Below the pieces are notes generated by a model. The model was not told where the DNA came from. It did no database searches and saw only the letters and a list, made by a program, of their open reading frames with translations. Below are positions 32,089 through 41,255 of a stretch of DNA of 64,000 nucleotides, piece after piece. Both the position numbers and the translations under genes were made by a program. This DNA is from Nocardioides sp. Arc9.136. Lineage in GTDB: Bacteria > Actinomycetota > Actinomycetes > Propionibacteriales > Nocardioidaceae. Numbering within the stretch: position 1 is the stretch's first letter; every line of letters begins with the position of its first letter. Where the stretch lies: assembly GCF_030506255.1 (NCBI RefSeq), contig NZ_CP113431.1, positions 1,240,001 to 1,304,000 of the forward strand. Reading direction: 5' to 3'.

Positions 32089-33675
32089 TCAGCGGGCGGC
32101 CAGCACGGCCTGGGCCGCGTTGTGCCCGGCGATGCCCGACACCGCGCCGCCACGACGCGCGCCGGAGCCGCAGAGCAGCACCGAGTCGACACCGGTCTGC
32201 ACGCCCCACTGCTGTGCGGGGGTGTCGAGCCGGGCCCGGTTGGCCGCCCAGGGCCAGTCCAGGTCGCCGTGGAAGATGTGCCCGCCCGGCATGGCGAGGT
32301 CGCGCTCGACGTCCTGCGGGATCTTCGCCTCGATGCACGGCCGGCCGGCGGCGTCACGGGCGACGCACGACTCGATCGGGTCGACCAGGTGCTCGTCGAG
32401 GGAGGCGATCGCCCGGGCCACCGCGGTCGCCTTCGCGGCGGCAGGGTCGGCCTCGAAGAGCGTGGCCGGGGTGTGCAGGCCGAAGTACGTCAGCGTGTGG
32501 GTGCCCTCCGGCTCCCCGCCGAGGACCGAGGGGTCGGTCAGCGAGTGGCAGTAGACCTCGCCCGGCAGGACCGAGGGGACCCGCCCGGCCGCGGCGTCGG
32601 CGTGCGCGCGGGCCAGCTGGCTGTAGTCCTCGGCGAGGTGGAGGGTGCCCGCGAACGCCACGGCCGGGTCGACGCCGGAGCGCAGCCGCGGGAGCCGGTC
32701 GAGCAGGAAGTTGATCTTCAGCTGGGCGCCGACCGGCTTGGTGGCGGGGTCCTCGGGACCGCCGAGCAGGATGCGCAGCACCCACGGCGCGACGTTCGCC
32801 AGCACGGTCCCCGCCTCGACCGTCCGCAGCCGCTCGCCGTCGTGCCAGTCGACCTCCGCGCCGTCGGCGTGGGCCCGGACGGCGCTCACCCCGGCTCCGG
32901 TGCGCAGGGTCGCCCCGGCTCCTGTCGCGGCCCGGGCGAGCGCGTCGGTCACCGCGCCCATGCCGCCGACGGGCACCCGCCACTCGCCCGTGCCGTTGCC
33001 GACGAGGTGGTAGAGGAAGCACCGGTTCTGCACCAGCGAGGGGTCGTGGAGCGAGGCGAACGTGCCGATGAGCGCGTCGGTCGCGACCACGCCCCGGACC
33101 GTGTCGTCGCGGAACCGGCGCTCGACCGCCTCGCCGAGGGGCCGCGCGACGACGTCGCGCCACGTGCCCGGGTCGACGCGGTCGCGGACCGCCCGCTCGG
33201 TCGGCAGCGGCTGGAGCAGCGTCGGGGCGACGACGCGGGCGAGGTCGGCGACGTCGGCGTAGAACTCCCGCCACGCGTCGTACTCCTCGTCGGAGCCGGT
33301 GAGGGCGCGGAAGGACTCCGCCGTCGCGGGACCCTCCGTGCGCTCGACGAGCAGCCCGCCCGCGCGGCCGTCGCGGAGGACCGGGGTGTACGACGCGGTC
33401 GGGCGCGACACCAGGGTCAGGTCCAGGCCGAGGTCGGCCATCAGCGCCTCGGGCATGAGGGAGACGAGGTAGGAGTAGCGCGACAGCCGCGTGCCGTGGC
33501 CCGCGAACGCGGCGGAGGAGACGGCGGCCCCGCCGGTGTGGTCGAGCCGCTCGAGCACGAGGACCGAGAGGCCCGCGCGGGCGAGGTAGGCGGCCGAGAC
33601 CAGGCCGTTGTGGCCGCCGCCGACCACCACGACGTCGTAGCGGGTGCGGTCCTGAGCAGCGTCTCCCGAGATCAC
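32089..33675 (-). CDS. FAD-dependent carotenoid desaturase/PYROXD2-like oxidoreductase
   Basis: A 528-residue flavoprotein. The FAD dinucleotide motif is VVVGGGHNGLVSAAYLARAG and ends with LERLDHTGGAA. The C-terminal FAD-contact region is LCGSGARRGGAVSGIAGHNAAQAV. The length and the overall order match the CrtI/PYROXD2 group of NAD(P)/FAD oxidoreductases. No other carotenoid gene is adjacent, so a role in carotenoid synthesis is not supported by context. The GTG at 33675 is favoured over one 9 bp upstream because TAGCGT lies 7 nt before it. Confidence 0.88.
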   Translation of the reverse strand: MISGDAAQDRTRYDVVVVGGGHNGLVSAAYLARAGLSVLVLERLDHTGGAAVSSAAFAGHGTRLSRYSYLVSLMPEALMADLGLDLTLVSRPTASYTPVLRDGRAGGLLVERTEGPATAESFRALTGSDEEYDAWREFYADVADLARVVAPTLLQPLPTERAVRDRVDPGTWRDVVARPLGEAVERRFRDDTVRGVVATDALIGTFASLHDPSLVQNRCFLYHLVGNGTGEWRVPVGGMGAVTDALARAATGAGATLRTGAGVSAVRAHADGAEVDWHDGERLRTVEAGTVLANVAPWVLRILLGGPEDPATKPVGAQLKINFLLDRLPRLRSGVDPAVAFAGTLHLAEDYSQLARAHADAAAGRVPSVLPGEVYCHSLTDPSVLGGEPEGTHTLTYFGLHTPATLFEADPAAAKATAVARAIASLDEHLVDPIESCVARDAAGRPCIEAKIPQDVERDLAMPGGHIFHGDLDWPWAANRARLDTPAQQWGVQTGVDSVLLCGSGARRGGAVSGIAGHNAAQAVLAAR

Positions 33676-33682
33676 GCGGGTC

Positions 33683-33688
33683 ACGCTA
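33683..33688 (-). promoter_or_regulatory. -10 box for leaderless FAD oxidoreductase gene
   Basis: TAGCGT on the minus strand ends 7 nt before the GTG at 33675, and no ribosome binding site is present. The box overlaps the alternative upstream GTG, which argues against that start. Confidence 0.65.
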
Positions 33689-33808
33689 GGCCATCGCCCC
33701 TTCGGGTGGTCGGGGCACGGCCAGGTCACGAAATGGACGACTGCCTGCGGCGGCGGGTGGTTGATGGTTGCATCCATCCCGGAGGTTCCGCTCGGGGAGG
33801 GGTGGGTC

Positions 33809-35830
33809 GTGAGGCTGGACCCGTCGGTCCGGGTCGGAGGGCTGCTCGCTGCGCTCGTCGTCAGCGGGTTCCTCGCCCTGCACGCAGCACCGGACGGCGG
33901 GACCGTCATCGGGATCTGGCCGGTGGGCGTCGCGTCCGCGCTCGCCCTCGAGGTCGGCCGCCGGCGTGCGCCGTACGTGCTCCCCGTGGTGCTGGTCGTC
34001 GCGGTCCTCACGATCTGGCTGGGCGGCCGGCCAGCGGACGTCGCGATCGGGTACGGCCTCGGCATCACCGTCGAGACCGCGCTGGTGGTCGCCGTGCTCA
34101 CCCGTGGGGTCGAGGGTCGGCCGCCCCTGCGCACGGACGCCGACCTCCGGCGCTACTACCTGGCCGTCGCCGGGGCAGGGCTGGTCGCGGCGGCCTCGGG
34201 CGGGCTCACCTCGGTGCTGACCGGGTTCGGGAACCCCGGCACGGTGGCGCTCGCGCTGGGCACCGCCCACCTGGCCTCCCAGATCACGCTGCTGCCGTTC
34301 TTCATGCGGCTGCCTCCGCACGGCTCCATCGCGAGCGTGACCGAGCGGGTGCTGCAGTGGGCGGCGATCATCGTCATCACCCCGCTGGTCTTCTCCTTCG
34401 ACGACGTGCCGTCGATGGCGTTCATGGTGGTGCCGTTGCTCGCGTGGGGCGCCCAGCGGATCCGGCCCTTCGAGGCGCTCGCCCAGATGGCGGCGCTGGT
34501 CTTCTTCGCCATCCTGATGACGACCGCCGGGCGCGGGCCGTTCGCCGCCGCCCCGCAGGCCTACGACCTGCCCGCGGACGCCCGGGGCGTGTTCCTCGCG
34601 GCGTTCGCCACCACGTGCGCGCTCATCGTGGTGCCGCTCCTGATCCGGGTCGGCGCCCACATCGTGATCTCCCGCGAGGCGCGCTCCGAGCGCGACAAGG
34701 TGCAGAGCATCGTCGACGGCGCGACCGGCATCGCGATCATCGGCGCCGATGCCGAGGGCCGGGTCACCCTCTTCAACCCGGGGGCGGAGCGGCTGCTCGG
34801 CTACTCCGCAGCGGAGATGATGGGCCGGTCGACGCGGATCCTGCACTCCATGCGGTCCGTGGTCGACAAGGCCAGGGAGCTGGGCACCGCCCCCGACTTC
34901 GGCTCCGTCGTGCAGCGGATCGTGACCGGCGAGCACGCGGGCACGCTGATGCGGTTCCGCCGCAAGGACGGCGTCGAGCGGATCCACTCGATGACCCTGA
35001 CCCGGATGGTGGACGAGCGCGGCGCGACCGTCGGGTACGTCAGCACCTCCGAGGACGTGACCGACTCCGTCGACGCGCAGCAGCGGCTCCAGGACGCCCT
35101 CGACACCGAGCGGCAGGCCGTCGACCGCCTGCGCGAGGTCGACCGGGCCAAGGACGCGTTCGTCTCCTCGGTCAGCCACGAGCTGCGCACCCCGATCACC
35201 AGCATCATGGGCTACCTCGAGCTGCTCGGCGACGGCTCGTACGGCCCGCTGACCCCGGACCAGGGGAAGGCGCTGAAGCGGGTCTCCGACAACAGCGGCC
35301 GGCTGCTCGGCCTGATCGACGAGCTGCTCACGCTCTCCCGGCTCAGCGAGGACGGGCTCGCGCTCAGCACCCGCGCCTTCGACCTGCGGGAGGTCGTCCG
35401 CGAGGGGTACGCCGTCGTGGCGCCGGCCTGGGCGCACCGGCGGCTCGAGGTCTCCCTCGATCTCCCCGACGAGCCCGTCGAGTTCGTCGGCGACCGGGAC
35501 ATGCTCGAGCGGGTCGTGGTCAACCTGGTGGGCAACGCCGTGAAGTTCACCCCCGAGGGCGGCGCCGTCTCGGTGGTCCTGGGCGGCCACGGCTCCGAGG
35601 TCCACCTCGACGTGCGCGACACCGGGGTGGGCATCCCGCACCAGGAGATCGAGCAGCTGTTCTCGCGCTTCTTCCGCAGCTCGATCGCGCTCGAGAAGGC
35701 CATCCCCGGCTCCGGCCTGGGGCTGTCGATCACCCGGGCGATCGTGGAGAAGCACGGCGGCGCGATCGACGTCGAGTCCGCGGTCGGCCGCGGCACCCTG
35801 TTCCGCGTCCGGATGCCCACGGCCGCCTGA
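33809..35830 (+). CDS. membrane PAS sensor histidine kinase
   Basis: A 673-residue sensor kinase. About eight N-terminal membrane segments (residues about 8-285) resemble a MASE1-type sensor. A PAS domain follows (about 295-420), then HisKA with His457 in SVSHELRTP. The HATPase has N-box VVVNLVGNAVKFT, G1 DVRDTGVGIP and G2 GSGLGLSI. No response regulator is adjacent, so it is an orphan kinase. The GTG is chosen for GGGGAGGGG about 7 nt upstream; an ATG 45 bp upstream is possible. Confidence 0.9.
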   Translation: MRLDPSVRVGGLLAALVVSGFLALHAAPDGGTVIGIWPVGVASALALEVGRRRAPYVLPVVLVVAVLTIWLGGRPADVAIGYGLGITVETALVVAVLTRGVEGRPPLRTDADLRRYYLAVAGAGLVAAASGGLTSVLTGFGNPGTVALALGTAHLASQITLLPFFMRLPPHGSIASVTERVLQWAAIIVITPLVFSFDDVPSMAFMVVPLLAWGAQRIRPFEALAQMAALVFFAILMTTAGRGPFAAAPQAYDLPADARGVFLAAFATTCALIVVPLLIRVGAHIVISREARSERDKVQSIVDGATGIAIIGADAEGRVTLFNPGAERLLGYSAAEMMGRSTRILHSMRSVVDKARELGTAPDFGSVVQRIVTGEHAGTLMRFRRKDGVERIHSMTLTRMVDERGATVGYVSTSEDVTDSVDAQQRLQDALDTERQAVDRLREVDRAKDAFVSSVSHELRTPITSIMGYLELLGDGSYGPLTPDQGKALKRVSDNSGRLLGLIDELLTLSRLSEDGLALSTRAFDLREVVREGYAVVAPAWAHRRLEVSLDLPDEPVEFVGDRDMLERVVVNLVGNAVKFTPEGGAVSVVLGGHGSEVHLDVRDTGVGIPHQEIEQLFSRFFRSSIALEKAIPGSGLGLSITRAIVEKHGGAIDVESAVGRGTLFRVRMPTAA

Positions 35831-35843
35831 CCCCGTGACCCAC

Positions 35844-35849
35844 TAGGTT
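35844..35849 (+). promoter_or_regulatory. -10 box for leaderless acylase gene
   Basis: TAGGTT ends 8 nt before the ATG of the penicillin acylase family gene. No ribosome binding site is present in the gap. Confidence 0.5.
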
Positions 35850-35857
35850 GCGGGCCC

Positions 35858-37942
35858 ATGGCCCGGACCTACCGCGACGCGTGGGGCGTCCCGCACGTGC
35901 GGGCGACCTCCCTCGCCGATCTCGCCCACGGACAGGGCGAGGTCACCGCGCGCGACCGCACCTGGCAGCTCGAGCACCTGCACCGTCGCGCCACCGGCAC
36001 CACCGCGGAGGTGCTGGGCGCGCCGGCGCTGCCGTGGGACCGGCTGGCCCGGCGCACGTGCCTCGTCGACGTCGCCCGCCGGGCCCACGCGGGCCTCGCC
36101 GGCGAGACGCGGGCCTTCGTCGCGGCGTACGTCCGGGGCGTGAACGAGGGCCTCGAGACCGCCGGTCGCGGCGGCGTCCCCGAGCTCGACCGGCTCGGCA
36201 TCGACGCCCGGCCCTGGGAGGAGTGGACGCCGCTGGCGGTGTTCCTCGCCCAGCACCTGCTGTTCGCGAGCCTGCCGGGCAAGCTCTGGGCGCACCGCGC
36301 CCGGGAGGTGCTCGGCGCCGACGCCCGCCTGCTGTCGCACGAGGGGCCCTCGGCGAGCGGCTCCAACGCCTGGGCCGTCGGCGGCGACCGCACCGCGACC
36401 GGCGCGCCGCTCATCGGCGGCGACCCGCACCGGGTGGTCGAGGCGCCGGGTGTCTACCAGCAGGTGCGGCTGGCCTGCGAGGACCCCGCCGACCCCGTCG
36501 ACGTGGTGGGGCTGGCGTTCCCCGGCGTCCCGGGCGTCCAGCACTTCGCGCACGCCGGCGAGGTGGCGTGGGCGATCACGAACGGCATGGCCGACTACCA
36601 GGACGTGTACGACGAGCGGCTGCGGCGGGCCGGCGACGGGGCGGCGGTGGAGGCGCTGGGGCCGGACGGCTGGGAGCCCGTGGCCGCCCGGGCCGAGACG
36701 ATCGCCGTGCGCGGCGCTGCCCCGGAGACGGTCGAGGTGGTCGTCACGCCGCGCGGACCGGTGTTCGAGGGCGGTGTCGACGCCGGCGCCGGGCTCTCGG
36801 TCCGCTTCGCCTCCGACGTCCTCGGCGACCTCGGCTTCGACGCCCTGCTGCCGCTCCTGCGCTCGAGGACCGTCGACGACGTGGACGCGGCGCTCGACCG
36901 GTGGGTGGAGCCGGTCAACAACGTCGTCGTCGCCGACACCAGCGGCGCCGTGCGCTACCGCCTCGCCGGGCGGATCCCGCTGCGGGACGAGGCCAACCGG
37001 CACGGGGTCGTCGACGCCGCCGACCCGGCGACCGCCTGGGCCGGCTGGCTGGACCCGCTGCCGCGGCACGACGTACCTCCCGACGGGCAGGTGGTCACCG
37101 CCAACGAGCGGCGCGGCCCGGAGAGCGACCCGGTCGGCGCGACGTTCGCCTCGCCGCACCGTGCCCGCCGGATCGCGGCCCTCCTGGACGGCCGGGACGG
37201 GCTCACGGGGGAGGACTTCGCGGCGATCCACGACGACGACCTGTCCGCGCAGGCGCTCGTCCTGCGTGACGCCCTGGTCGAGGGGCAGCAGCCGTCGGCC
37301 GCGGGCGAGGCCGTCCGCGACGCCGTCCTCGAGTGGGACGGCCGGATGGCGGCGACGTCGGTGGGAGCCGCGGCGTACGCCGCCTGGCGCGCGGCGCTGG
37401 TACGGCGGATCGCTGCCGAGCCGGTGTTCGCGCCGTTCGCCGACCCTCGCCACGACCTGGTCTTCCTGCCCTGGATGGACCTCGTCGGCCGGGTCGGGCA
37501 CGCGCTGGAGACCCTCGCCGCCGCGGGCGACCCGTTCGGCATCGACCTGCGCGCGCTCGCCCGGGACGCGCTCGACGACGCCGCCGGGCACCCGGCGACC
37601 TGGGGCACGACGCACGTCGCGACGCCCGTGCACGCCTTCGAGGTCGCCGACGCCGACCTCGAGCCGCCGTACGTCCCCGCGCTGCCGGTCTCCGGCGACA
37701 GCGACTGCGTCCGGTGCACCGGATCGGTGCCGGGCTGGACCGACGAGTGCTACCGCGGCTCGGTCGCCCGCTACGTCTGGGACCTGTCCGACCGCCAGGC
37801 CAGCGCCTGGGTCGTCCCGCTCGGCACGGCCGGCGACCCCCGCAGCCCCCACCACCGCGACCAGCTGCCGCTCTGGGCGGCCGGCCGACTCGCCCCGGTC
37901 GTGACCGACTGGGACCGCCTGACCGAGGAGACGCCCCGATGA
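35858..37942 (+). CDS. penicillin acylase family protein (Ntn hydrolase)
   Basis: A 694-residue Ntn hydrolase. The region with VTARDRTWQLEHLHRRATG matches the N-terminal alpha subunit. The self-cleavage site is Gly168-Ser169 in SASGSNAWAVGG, where Ser169 becomes the N-terminal nucleophile. A later Asn in NNVVVAD fits the oxyanion Asn. No signal peptide is seen, unlike periplasmic penicillin G acylases, so it may act in the cytoplasm on acyl-homoserine lactones or other amides, which is inference. The downstream GNAT gene overlaps by 4 bp. Confidence 0.9.
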   Translation: MARTYRDAWGVPHVRATSLADLAHGQGEVTARDRTWQLEHLHRRATGTTAEVLGAPALPWDRLARRTCLVDVARRAHAGLAGETRAFVAAYVRGVNEGLETAGRGGVPELDRLGIDARPWEEWTPLAVFLAQHLLFASLPGKLWAHRAREVLGADARLLSHEGPSASGSNAWAVGGDRTATGAPLIGGDPHRVVEAPGVYQQVRLACEDPADPVDVVGLAFPGVPGVQHFAHAGEVAWAITNGMADYQDVYDERLRRAGDGAAVEALGPDGWEPVAARAETIAVRGAAPETVEVVVTPRGPVFEGGVDAGAGLSVRFASDVLGDLGFDALLPLLRSRTVDDVDAALDRWVEPVNNVVVADTSGAVRYRLAGRIPLRDEANRHGVVDAADPATAWAGWLDPLPRHDVPPDGQVVTANERRGPESDPVGATFASPHRARRIAALLDGRDGLTGEDFAAIHDDDLSAQALVLRDALVEGQQPSAAGEAVRDAVLEWDGRMAATSVGAAAYAAWRAALVRRIAAEPVFAPFADPRHDLVFLPWMDLVGRVGHALETLAAAGDPFGIDLRALARDALDDAAGHPATWGTTHVATPVHAFEVADADLEPPYVPALPVSGDSDCVRCTGSVPGWTDECYRGSVARYVWDLSDRQASAWVVPLGTAGDPRSPHHRDQLPLWAAGRLAPVVTDWDRLTEETPR

Positions 37943-38454
37943 CCCTGCACCTCGACCCGTTCGTCCCCGACCGCGACAGCGCGACCCTCCACTCGTGGGT
38001 GGTCGAGGAGCGTGCGCGCTTCTGGATGATGCAGGACCACACCCTCGAGGAGGTCCGCGAGATCTACACCTGGCTCGACGAGCAGCCCACCCACCACGTG
38101 TGGCTGGTGCGCGAGGAGTCCGGCGAGCCCGTCGCCCTCTTCCAGGACTACGAGCCCACCGCCGAGGAGGTCGGCTCGACGTACGACGTCCTTCCCGGCG
38201 ACCTGGGCATCCACTTCATGCTCGCCCCCGCCGACACCGTGCGGCACGGCTTCACCGCCGAGGTCGTGGAGCTGCTCCTCGACCACGCGTTCGCCGACCC
38301 GGCCGTCCACCGGCTCGTCGCCGAGCCGGACGCCCGCAACGACAAGGCCGTCGGGCTCGTCCGCCGCCTCGGCTTCCAGCTCGGCCCCGTCGTCCAGCTC
38401 TCCACCAAGCCCGCCCAGCTCGCCTTCCTCACCCGCCAGGCCGCCGGCCGCTGA
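37939..38454 (+). CDS. GNAT family acetyltransferase (siderophore-type)
   Basis: A 171-residue GCN5-related acyltransferase resembling the IucB/RhbD type used on hydroxylamines in siderophore synthesis (HSWVVEERARFWMMQD, GDLGIHFMLAPAD, RLVAEPDARNDKAVGLVRRLGF). The acetyl-CoA loop is not a clean Q/RxxGxG/A. There is no siderophore gene nearby, so the substrate is uncertain. The ATG overlaps the acylase stop by 4 bp, so the two may act together. Confidence 0.82.
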   Translation: MTLHLDPFVPDRDSATLHSWVVEERARFWMMQDHTLEEVREIYTWLDEQPTHHVWLVREESGEPVALFQDYEPTAEEVGSTYDVLPGDLGIHFMLAPADTVRHGFTAEVVELLLDHAFADPAVHRLVAEPDARNDKAVGLVRRLGFQLGPVVQLSTKPAQLAFLTRQAAGR

Positions 38455-38467
38455 GGCGTGCTCCGCC

Positions 38468-38838
38468 GGTCGAGCTGCGAGCGCGAGCGAGCGTCGTCGA
38501 GACCCGGCCCTGCTGGTCGAGCAGCGAGCGCGAGCGAGCGTCGTCGAGACCCGGCGAGGTGCGCAGGGCGCCGGGGTGGTCGGCGGGCCGGCCTCCTGCC
38601 GGTCGAGCAGCGAGCGCTGGCGAGCGTCGTCGAGACCCCGTGAGGTACGCAGGGCCTGGGGGTGGTCGCCGGGCCGCCGCCGCTGGTCGAGCAGCGAGCG
38701 CGAGCGAGCGTCGTCGAGACCCGGTGAGGTGCGCAGGGCGTCGGGGTGGTCGTCGGGCCGGCCTCCTGCTGGTCGAGCAGCGAGCGCCAGCGAGCGTCGT
38801 CGAGACCCCGTGAGGTGCGCAGGGCCTAGGGGTGGTCG
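38468..38838. repeat. 86-bp tandem repeat array
   Basis: Five copies of a 38-bp core that begins GGTCGAGCAGCGAGCG and ends CGTCGTCGAGACCC start at 38468, 38515, 38601, 38685 and 38771. The last four are spaced 84-86 bp apart by a conserved spacer (GTGAGGTGCGCAGGGC then GGTGGTCG). The first is closer. The cores are nearly identical, differing at the middle (GCGAGC, CTGGC, CCAGC). The same unit occurs inverted at 40360-40587, so repeat DNA brackets the DUF222/HNH gene. Small frames within it are not convincing genes. From 38839 to 38997 I see nothing except a short CTCGA/TCGAG hairpin. Confidence 0.9.
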
Positions 38839-38997
38839 CCGGGCCGCCGGGTGGGCTCGGCTCGAGGTCTCTTTTTCGAGTCGTGTGGTTGCGCGCCGCT
38901 GTGGTCGAGGTCCTGGGCGCGGCTGCGTGTCGCCTTACGGCCGGCGGGGGTCGACCGCTGTGGTTGCGGTCGGAACGGAGATTCGTCTTCGGTCGGC

Positions 38998-40251
38998 TTA
39001 TGTCCTGCGGTGGAAGGCGACCTTTCCTCCGGGCAGGTGGGTGGTCTCGTAGGCAGGGTCGTGGATGCGGGCGTGGTGCCGGGGGCAGAGGTTGCGGGCG
39101 TTCGTCAGGTCAGTCGCTCCGCCTGCGGACCAGGGCTGGTCGTGGTGGGCGTGGCAGAGGTGGGCGGGCCAGTCGCAGCCTTCTGCGGTGCAGGTCGGTT
39201 GGGTGAGGTTCAGGGCCCGGCGTTGTGCGCCGGTGAAGAGCCGGGTGGTGCGGCCGAGGTCCAGCAGCTCTGAGCGAGTGCCGAGGACAGCGGGGACCAG
39301 GCCCGCCTCACAGGCCAGTCTCCGTGCGGTGGCTGCGGAGATGGTGCTGCCGTCGCCGAGCACACCCGGTGCGAGGCCACCCATGAGGGACGCGATGTCC
39401 ATGGTGACGACGACGGTGGCGTTGAGCCCGCCGAGCTTCGGGACCGAGGCGGTGGGGAGGCGTTCGAGGAGCTCGCAGAACGCGTCGCCCATCCGTTCTG
39501 AAGCGGGGCGTCGTTCGTAGGTCTCGGCGCCGTTCTCAGCCGTCTGGTGCTTCGGGGCGGCGAAGGCAAGGAGCGTCTTCTTCAGCATCGCGCCGTAGAG
39601 CTCGGGGATCTTGAACTTCCCGACCACCGACCCGCGCCCGTCGGGGCTCATGGTCAGCCACGCGGTCTCCCGGGCCAGGCGCTCCTCGGCCTCCAGGGCG
39701 CGGGCGTCGCGGGCCTCGCCGATCTCCGGGGCCACGACGGTGAGCACGTGCTTGGCCAGGACCCGCAGCGACTTGGGGTCACGGTGCTGCGCCTCGGCGA
39801 GCAGGTGCTGCTCGGCACGGAGCGGGATGGTCGGGTCGTCCAGGTCGGCGGGCAGCCGGTCGAGGCACTCGGTGATGACCCGAGCGTGCTCCACCGACAC
39901 ATCACCCTCCGCCAGCACGGCCGCGGTGAGGTCGTGGCGATCGAGCGACTCCGCAAGCCGCATGCGGTGCTTCGCAGCAGGACGGGTCTGACGGGTCTCG
40001 ACCGCCCACCACGAGGCGGTGTCGGTCGCGCCGACGCGTTCGCCGGCGTGACGACGGTCGGCCTCAGCGGCCAGGCGGAGCTCGAGCGCCTCCACGCGGG
40101 CGCGGAGCCGCGCTGCCTCGATCAATGTCGCCGCGACGTCGTCGTTGGACATCGACCACAGGTGGGACTCGTGCGCCCGGTCGAGGCGGGTGTGGGACTT
40201 CGCGACGGCGCGTGACACCACGTGTGTGCTGCGTCGGGAGTCCTTGGCCAT
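38998..40251 (-). CDS. DUF222 / HNH endonuclease domain protein (13E12 repeat family)
   Basis: A 417-residue protein. The N-terminal DUF222 region is helical. The C-terminal HNH motif has Cys pairs in CTAEGCDWPAHLCHAHHDQPWSAGGATDL and the closing NLCPRHHARIH. This is the family of the REP13E12 proteins of Mycobacterium tuberculosis and is found in many copies per genome in some actinobacteria. Its role is unknown. The base composition is less GC-rich than that of its neighbours, and it is bracketed by repeat DNA in opposite orientations. Confidence 0.9.
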   Translation of the reverse strand: MAKDSRRSTHVVSRAVAKSHTRLDRAHESHLWSMSNDDVAATLIEAARLRARVEALELRLAAEADRRHAGERVGATDTASWWAVETRQTRPAAKHRMRLAESLDRHDLTAAVLAEGDVSVEHARVITECLDRLPADLDDPTIPLRAEQHLLAEAQHRDPKSLRVLAKHVLTVVAPEIGEARDARALEAEERLARETAWLTMSPDGRGSVVGKFKIPELYGAMLKKTLLAFAAPKHQTAENGAETYERRPASERMGDAFCELLERLPTASVPKLGGLNATVVVTMDIASLMGGLAPGVLGDGSTISAATARRLACEAGLVPAVLGTRSELLDLGRTTRLFTGAQRRALNLTQPTCTAEGCDWPAHLCHAHHDQPWSAGGATDLTNARNLCPRHHARIHDPAYETTHLPGGKVAFHRRT

Positions 40252-40359
40252 GGGTCTACTCAAGCACCGACCACCGACAGTCCCGGGGCTGTTTTCCCAG
40301 TCCAGACCGCATCGTGGACCACAATCTAAGGACCTTCGCTGGCCACTCGAGTGCCCGAG

Positions 40360-40420
40360 GCCCTGCGCACCTCACCGGGTCTCGACGACGCCTCGCCGGG
40401 GCTCGGCTGCTCGACCAGCA
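40360..40420. repeat. inverted copy of the 86-bp repeat
   Basis: It contains GCCCTGCGCACCTCACCGG, then GTCTCGACGACGC and GCTCGACCAGCAGG. That is the reverse complement of the 38468-38838 unit, with a divergent centre. It lies upstream of the DUF222/HNH gene. Confidence 0.85.
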
Positions 40421-40524
40421 GGGCGACCTGGCAGCCGGGAGACAGTCGCGACCACCCGCTGTCCCTCCCGTAGCTGCCCCCACCGCAACCACCCATGGTC
40501 CGTCGGCCGGAGGCGAGCACCCGG

Positions 40525-40587
40525 TGCTCTGCACACCTCACCGGGTCTCGACGCCGCCTCGCCAGCGCTCGGCCGCTCGACCAGCGG
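40525..40587. repeat. second inverted copy of the 86-bp repeat
   Basis: It contains CACCTCACCGGGTCTCGACG, then GCTCGACCAGCGGGG, in the same orientation as the copy at 40360 and about 165 bp from it. It ends just before the stop of the orphan LuxR gene. The DNA between 40421 and 40524 shows no gene. Confidence 0.8.
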
Positions 40588-40589
40588 GG

Positions 40590-41207
40590 TCAGTTGGCGG
40601 AGACGCCGTGGTGGGCGCACCAGATGACGGCCTGCGAGCGGCGGTCGACGCCGATCTTGCGGTAGGCGGCGCGGACGTAGGTCTTGACGGTGTTGACGCT
40701 GACGTAGAGGCGCTCGGCGATCTCGGCGTTCGACAGGCCCGCGGCGACCAGGCCCAGCACCTCGAACTCCCGGACGGTGAGCCCGTGGGGGAGCAGGAGC
40801 AGCTTGGCGTCGACGTGGCGGGTGGAGGGGTTGCCGCCGGGCCCGGCGCGGGCGACCCGGTCGAAGACGTCGATCATCTCGATCGCGGTCGCGTCCATGC
40901 GCACGACGCCCGCGACCCCGCGCTCGAGGGCGGCCGTGGTCAGCGCCGGCTCCTGCGGGCGGGCGAGCGCGACGACCCGGGCGTTGCTGCGGACCAGGTG
41001 CGCGAGGTCGCTGCCGGCCGTGCCGTCCACCGGGTCGAGGCCGGCCGCGTCGTACAGCACGACGTCGAGCCCGGCCAGGTGCCCGTCGGAGGAGGCCGCG
41101 TCGCACAGCCACACGCGCGCCGGGTGACGCCGCAGCATCGTGGAGAGCCCGGTGAGCACCAGCTCGTGCGGACTGATCACGCCGACGCTCAGCGGCTTGC
41201 TAGCCAT
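40590..41207 (-). CDS. orphan LuxR-type regulator (strongly degenerate receiver)
   Basis: A 205-residue relative of the regulators at 18879 and 51879. The C-terminal HTH is TVREFEVLGLVAAGLSNAEIAERLYVSVNTVKTYVRAAYRKIGV. In the receiver the acidic pair is replaced by VISPHELV, the Asp in LYDAAG remains, and the Lys position reads VVRMDA, so phosphotransfer is unlikely. No kinase is adjacent. It may act as a constitutive or ligand-gated regulator, which is inference. Confidence 0.86.
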   Translation of the reverse strand: MASKPLSVGVISPHELVLTGLSTMLRRHPARVWLCDAASSDGHLAGLDVVLYDAAGLDPVDGTAGSDLAHLVRSNARVVALARPQEPALTTAALERGVAGVVRMDATAIEMIDVFDRVARAGPGGNPSTRHVDAKLLLLPHGLTVREFEVLGLVAAGLSNAEIAERLYVSVNTVKTYVRAAYRKIGVDRRSQAVIWCAHHGVSAN

Positions 41208-41255
41208 GGCCGACCGGTGCCCCGTCCGGGCGGGCTCACACCGACGACACGGCGA

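Noticed and set aside
38468..38838. A possible CRISPR array
   Set aside because: The spacers between repeat cores are themselves conserved, and the unit is 86 bp with no cas gene nearby. It is a tandem repeat.
38455..40600. An insertion sequence around the DUF222/HNH gene
   Set aside because: No transposase, no terminal inverted repeats of IS type and no target-site duplication could be seen.
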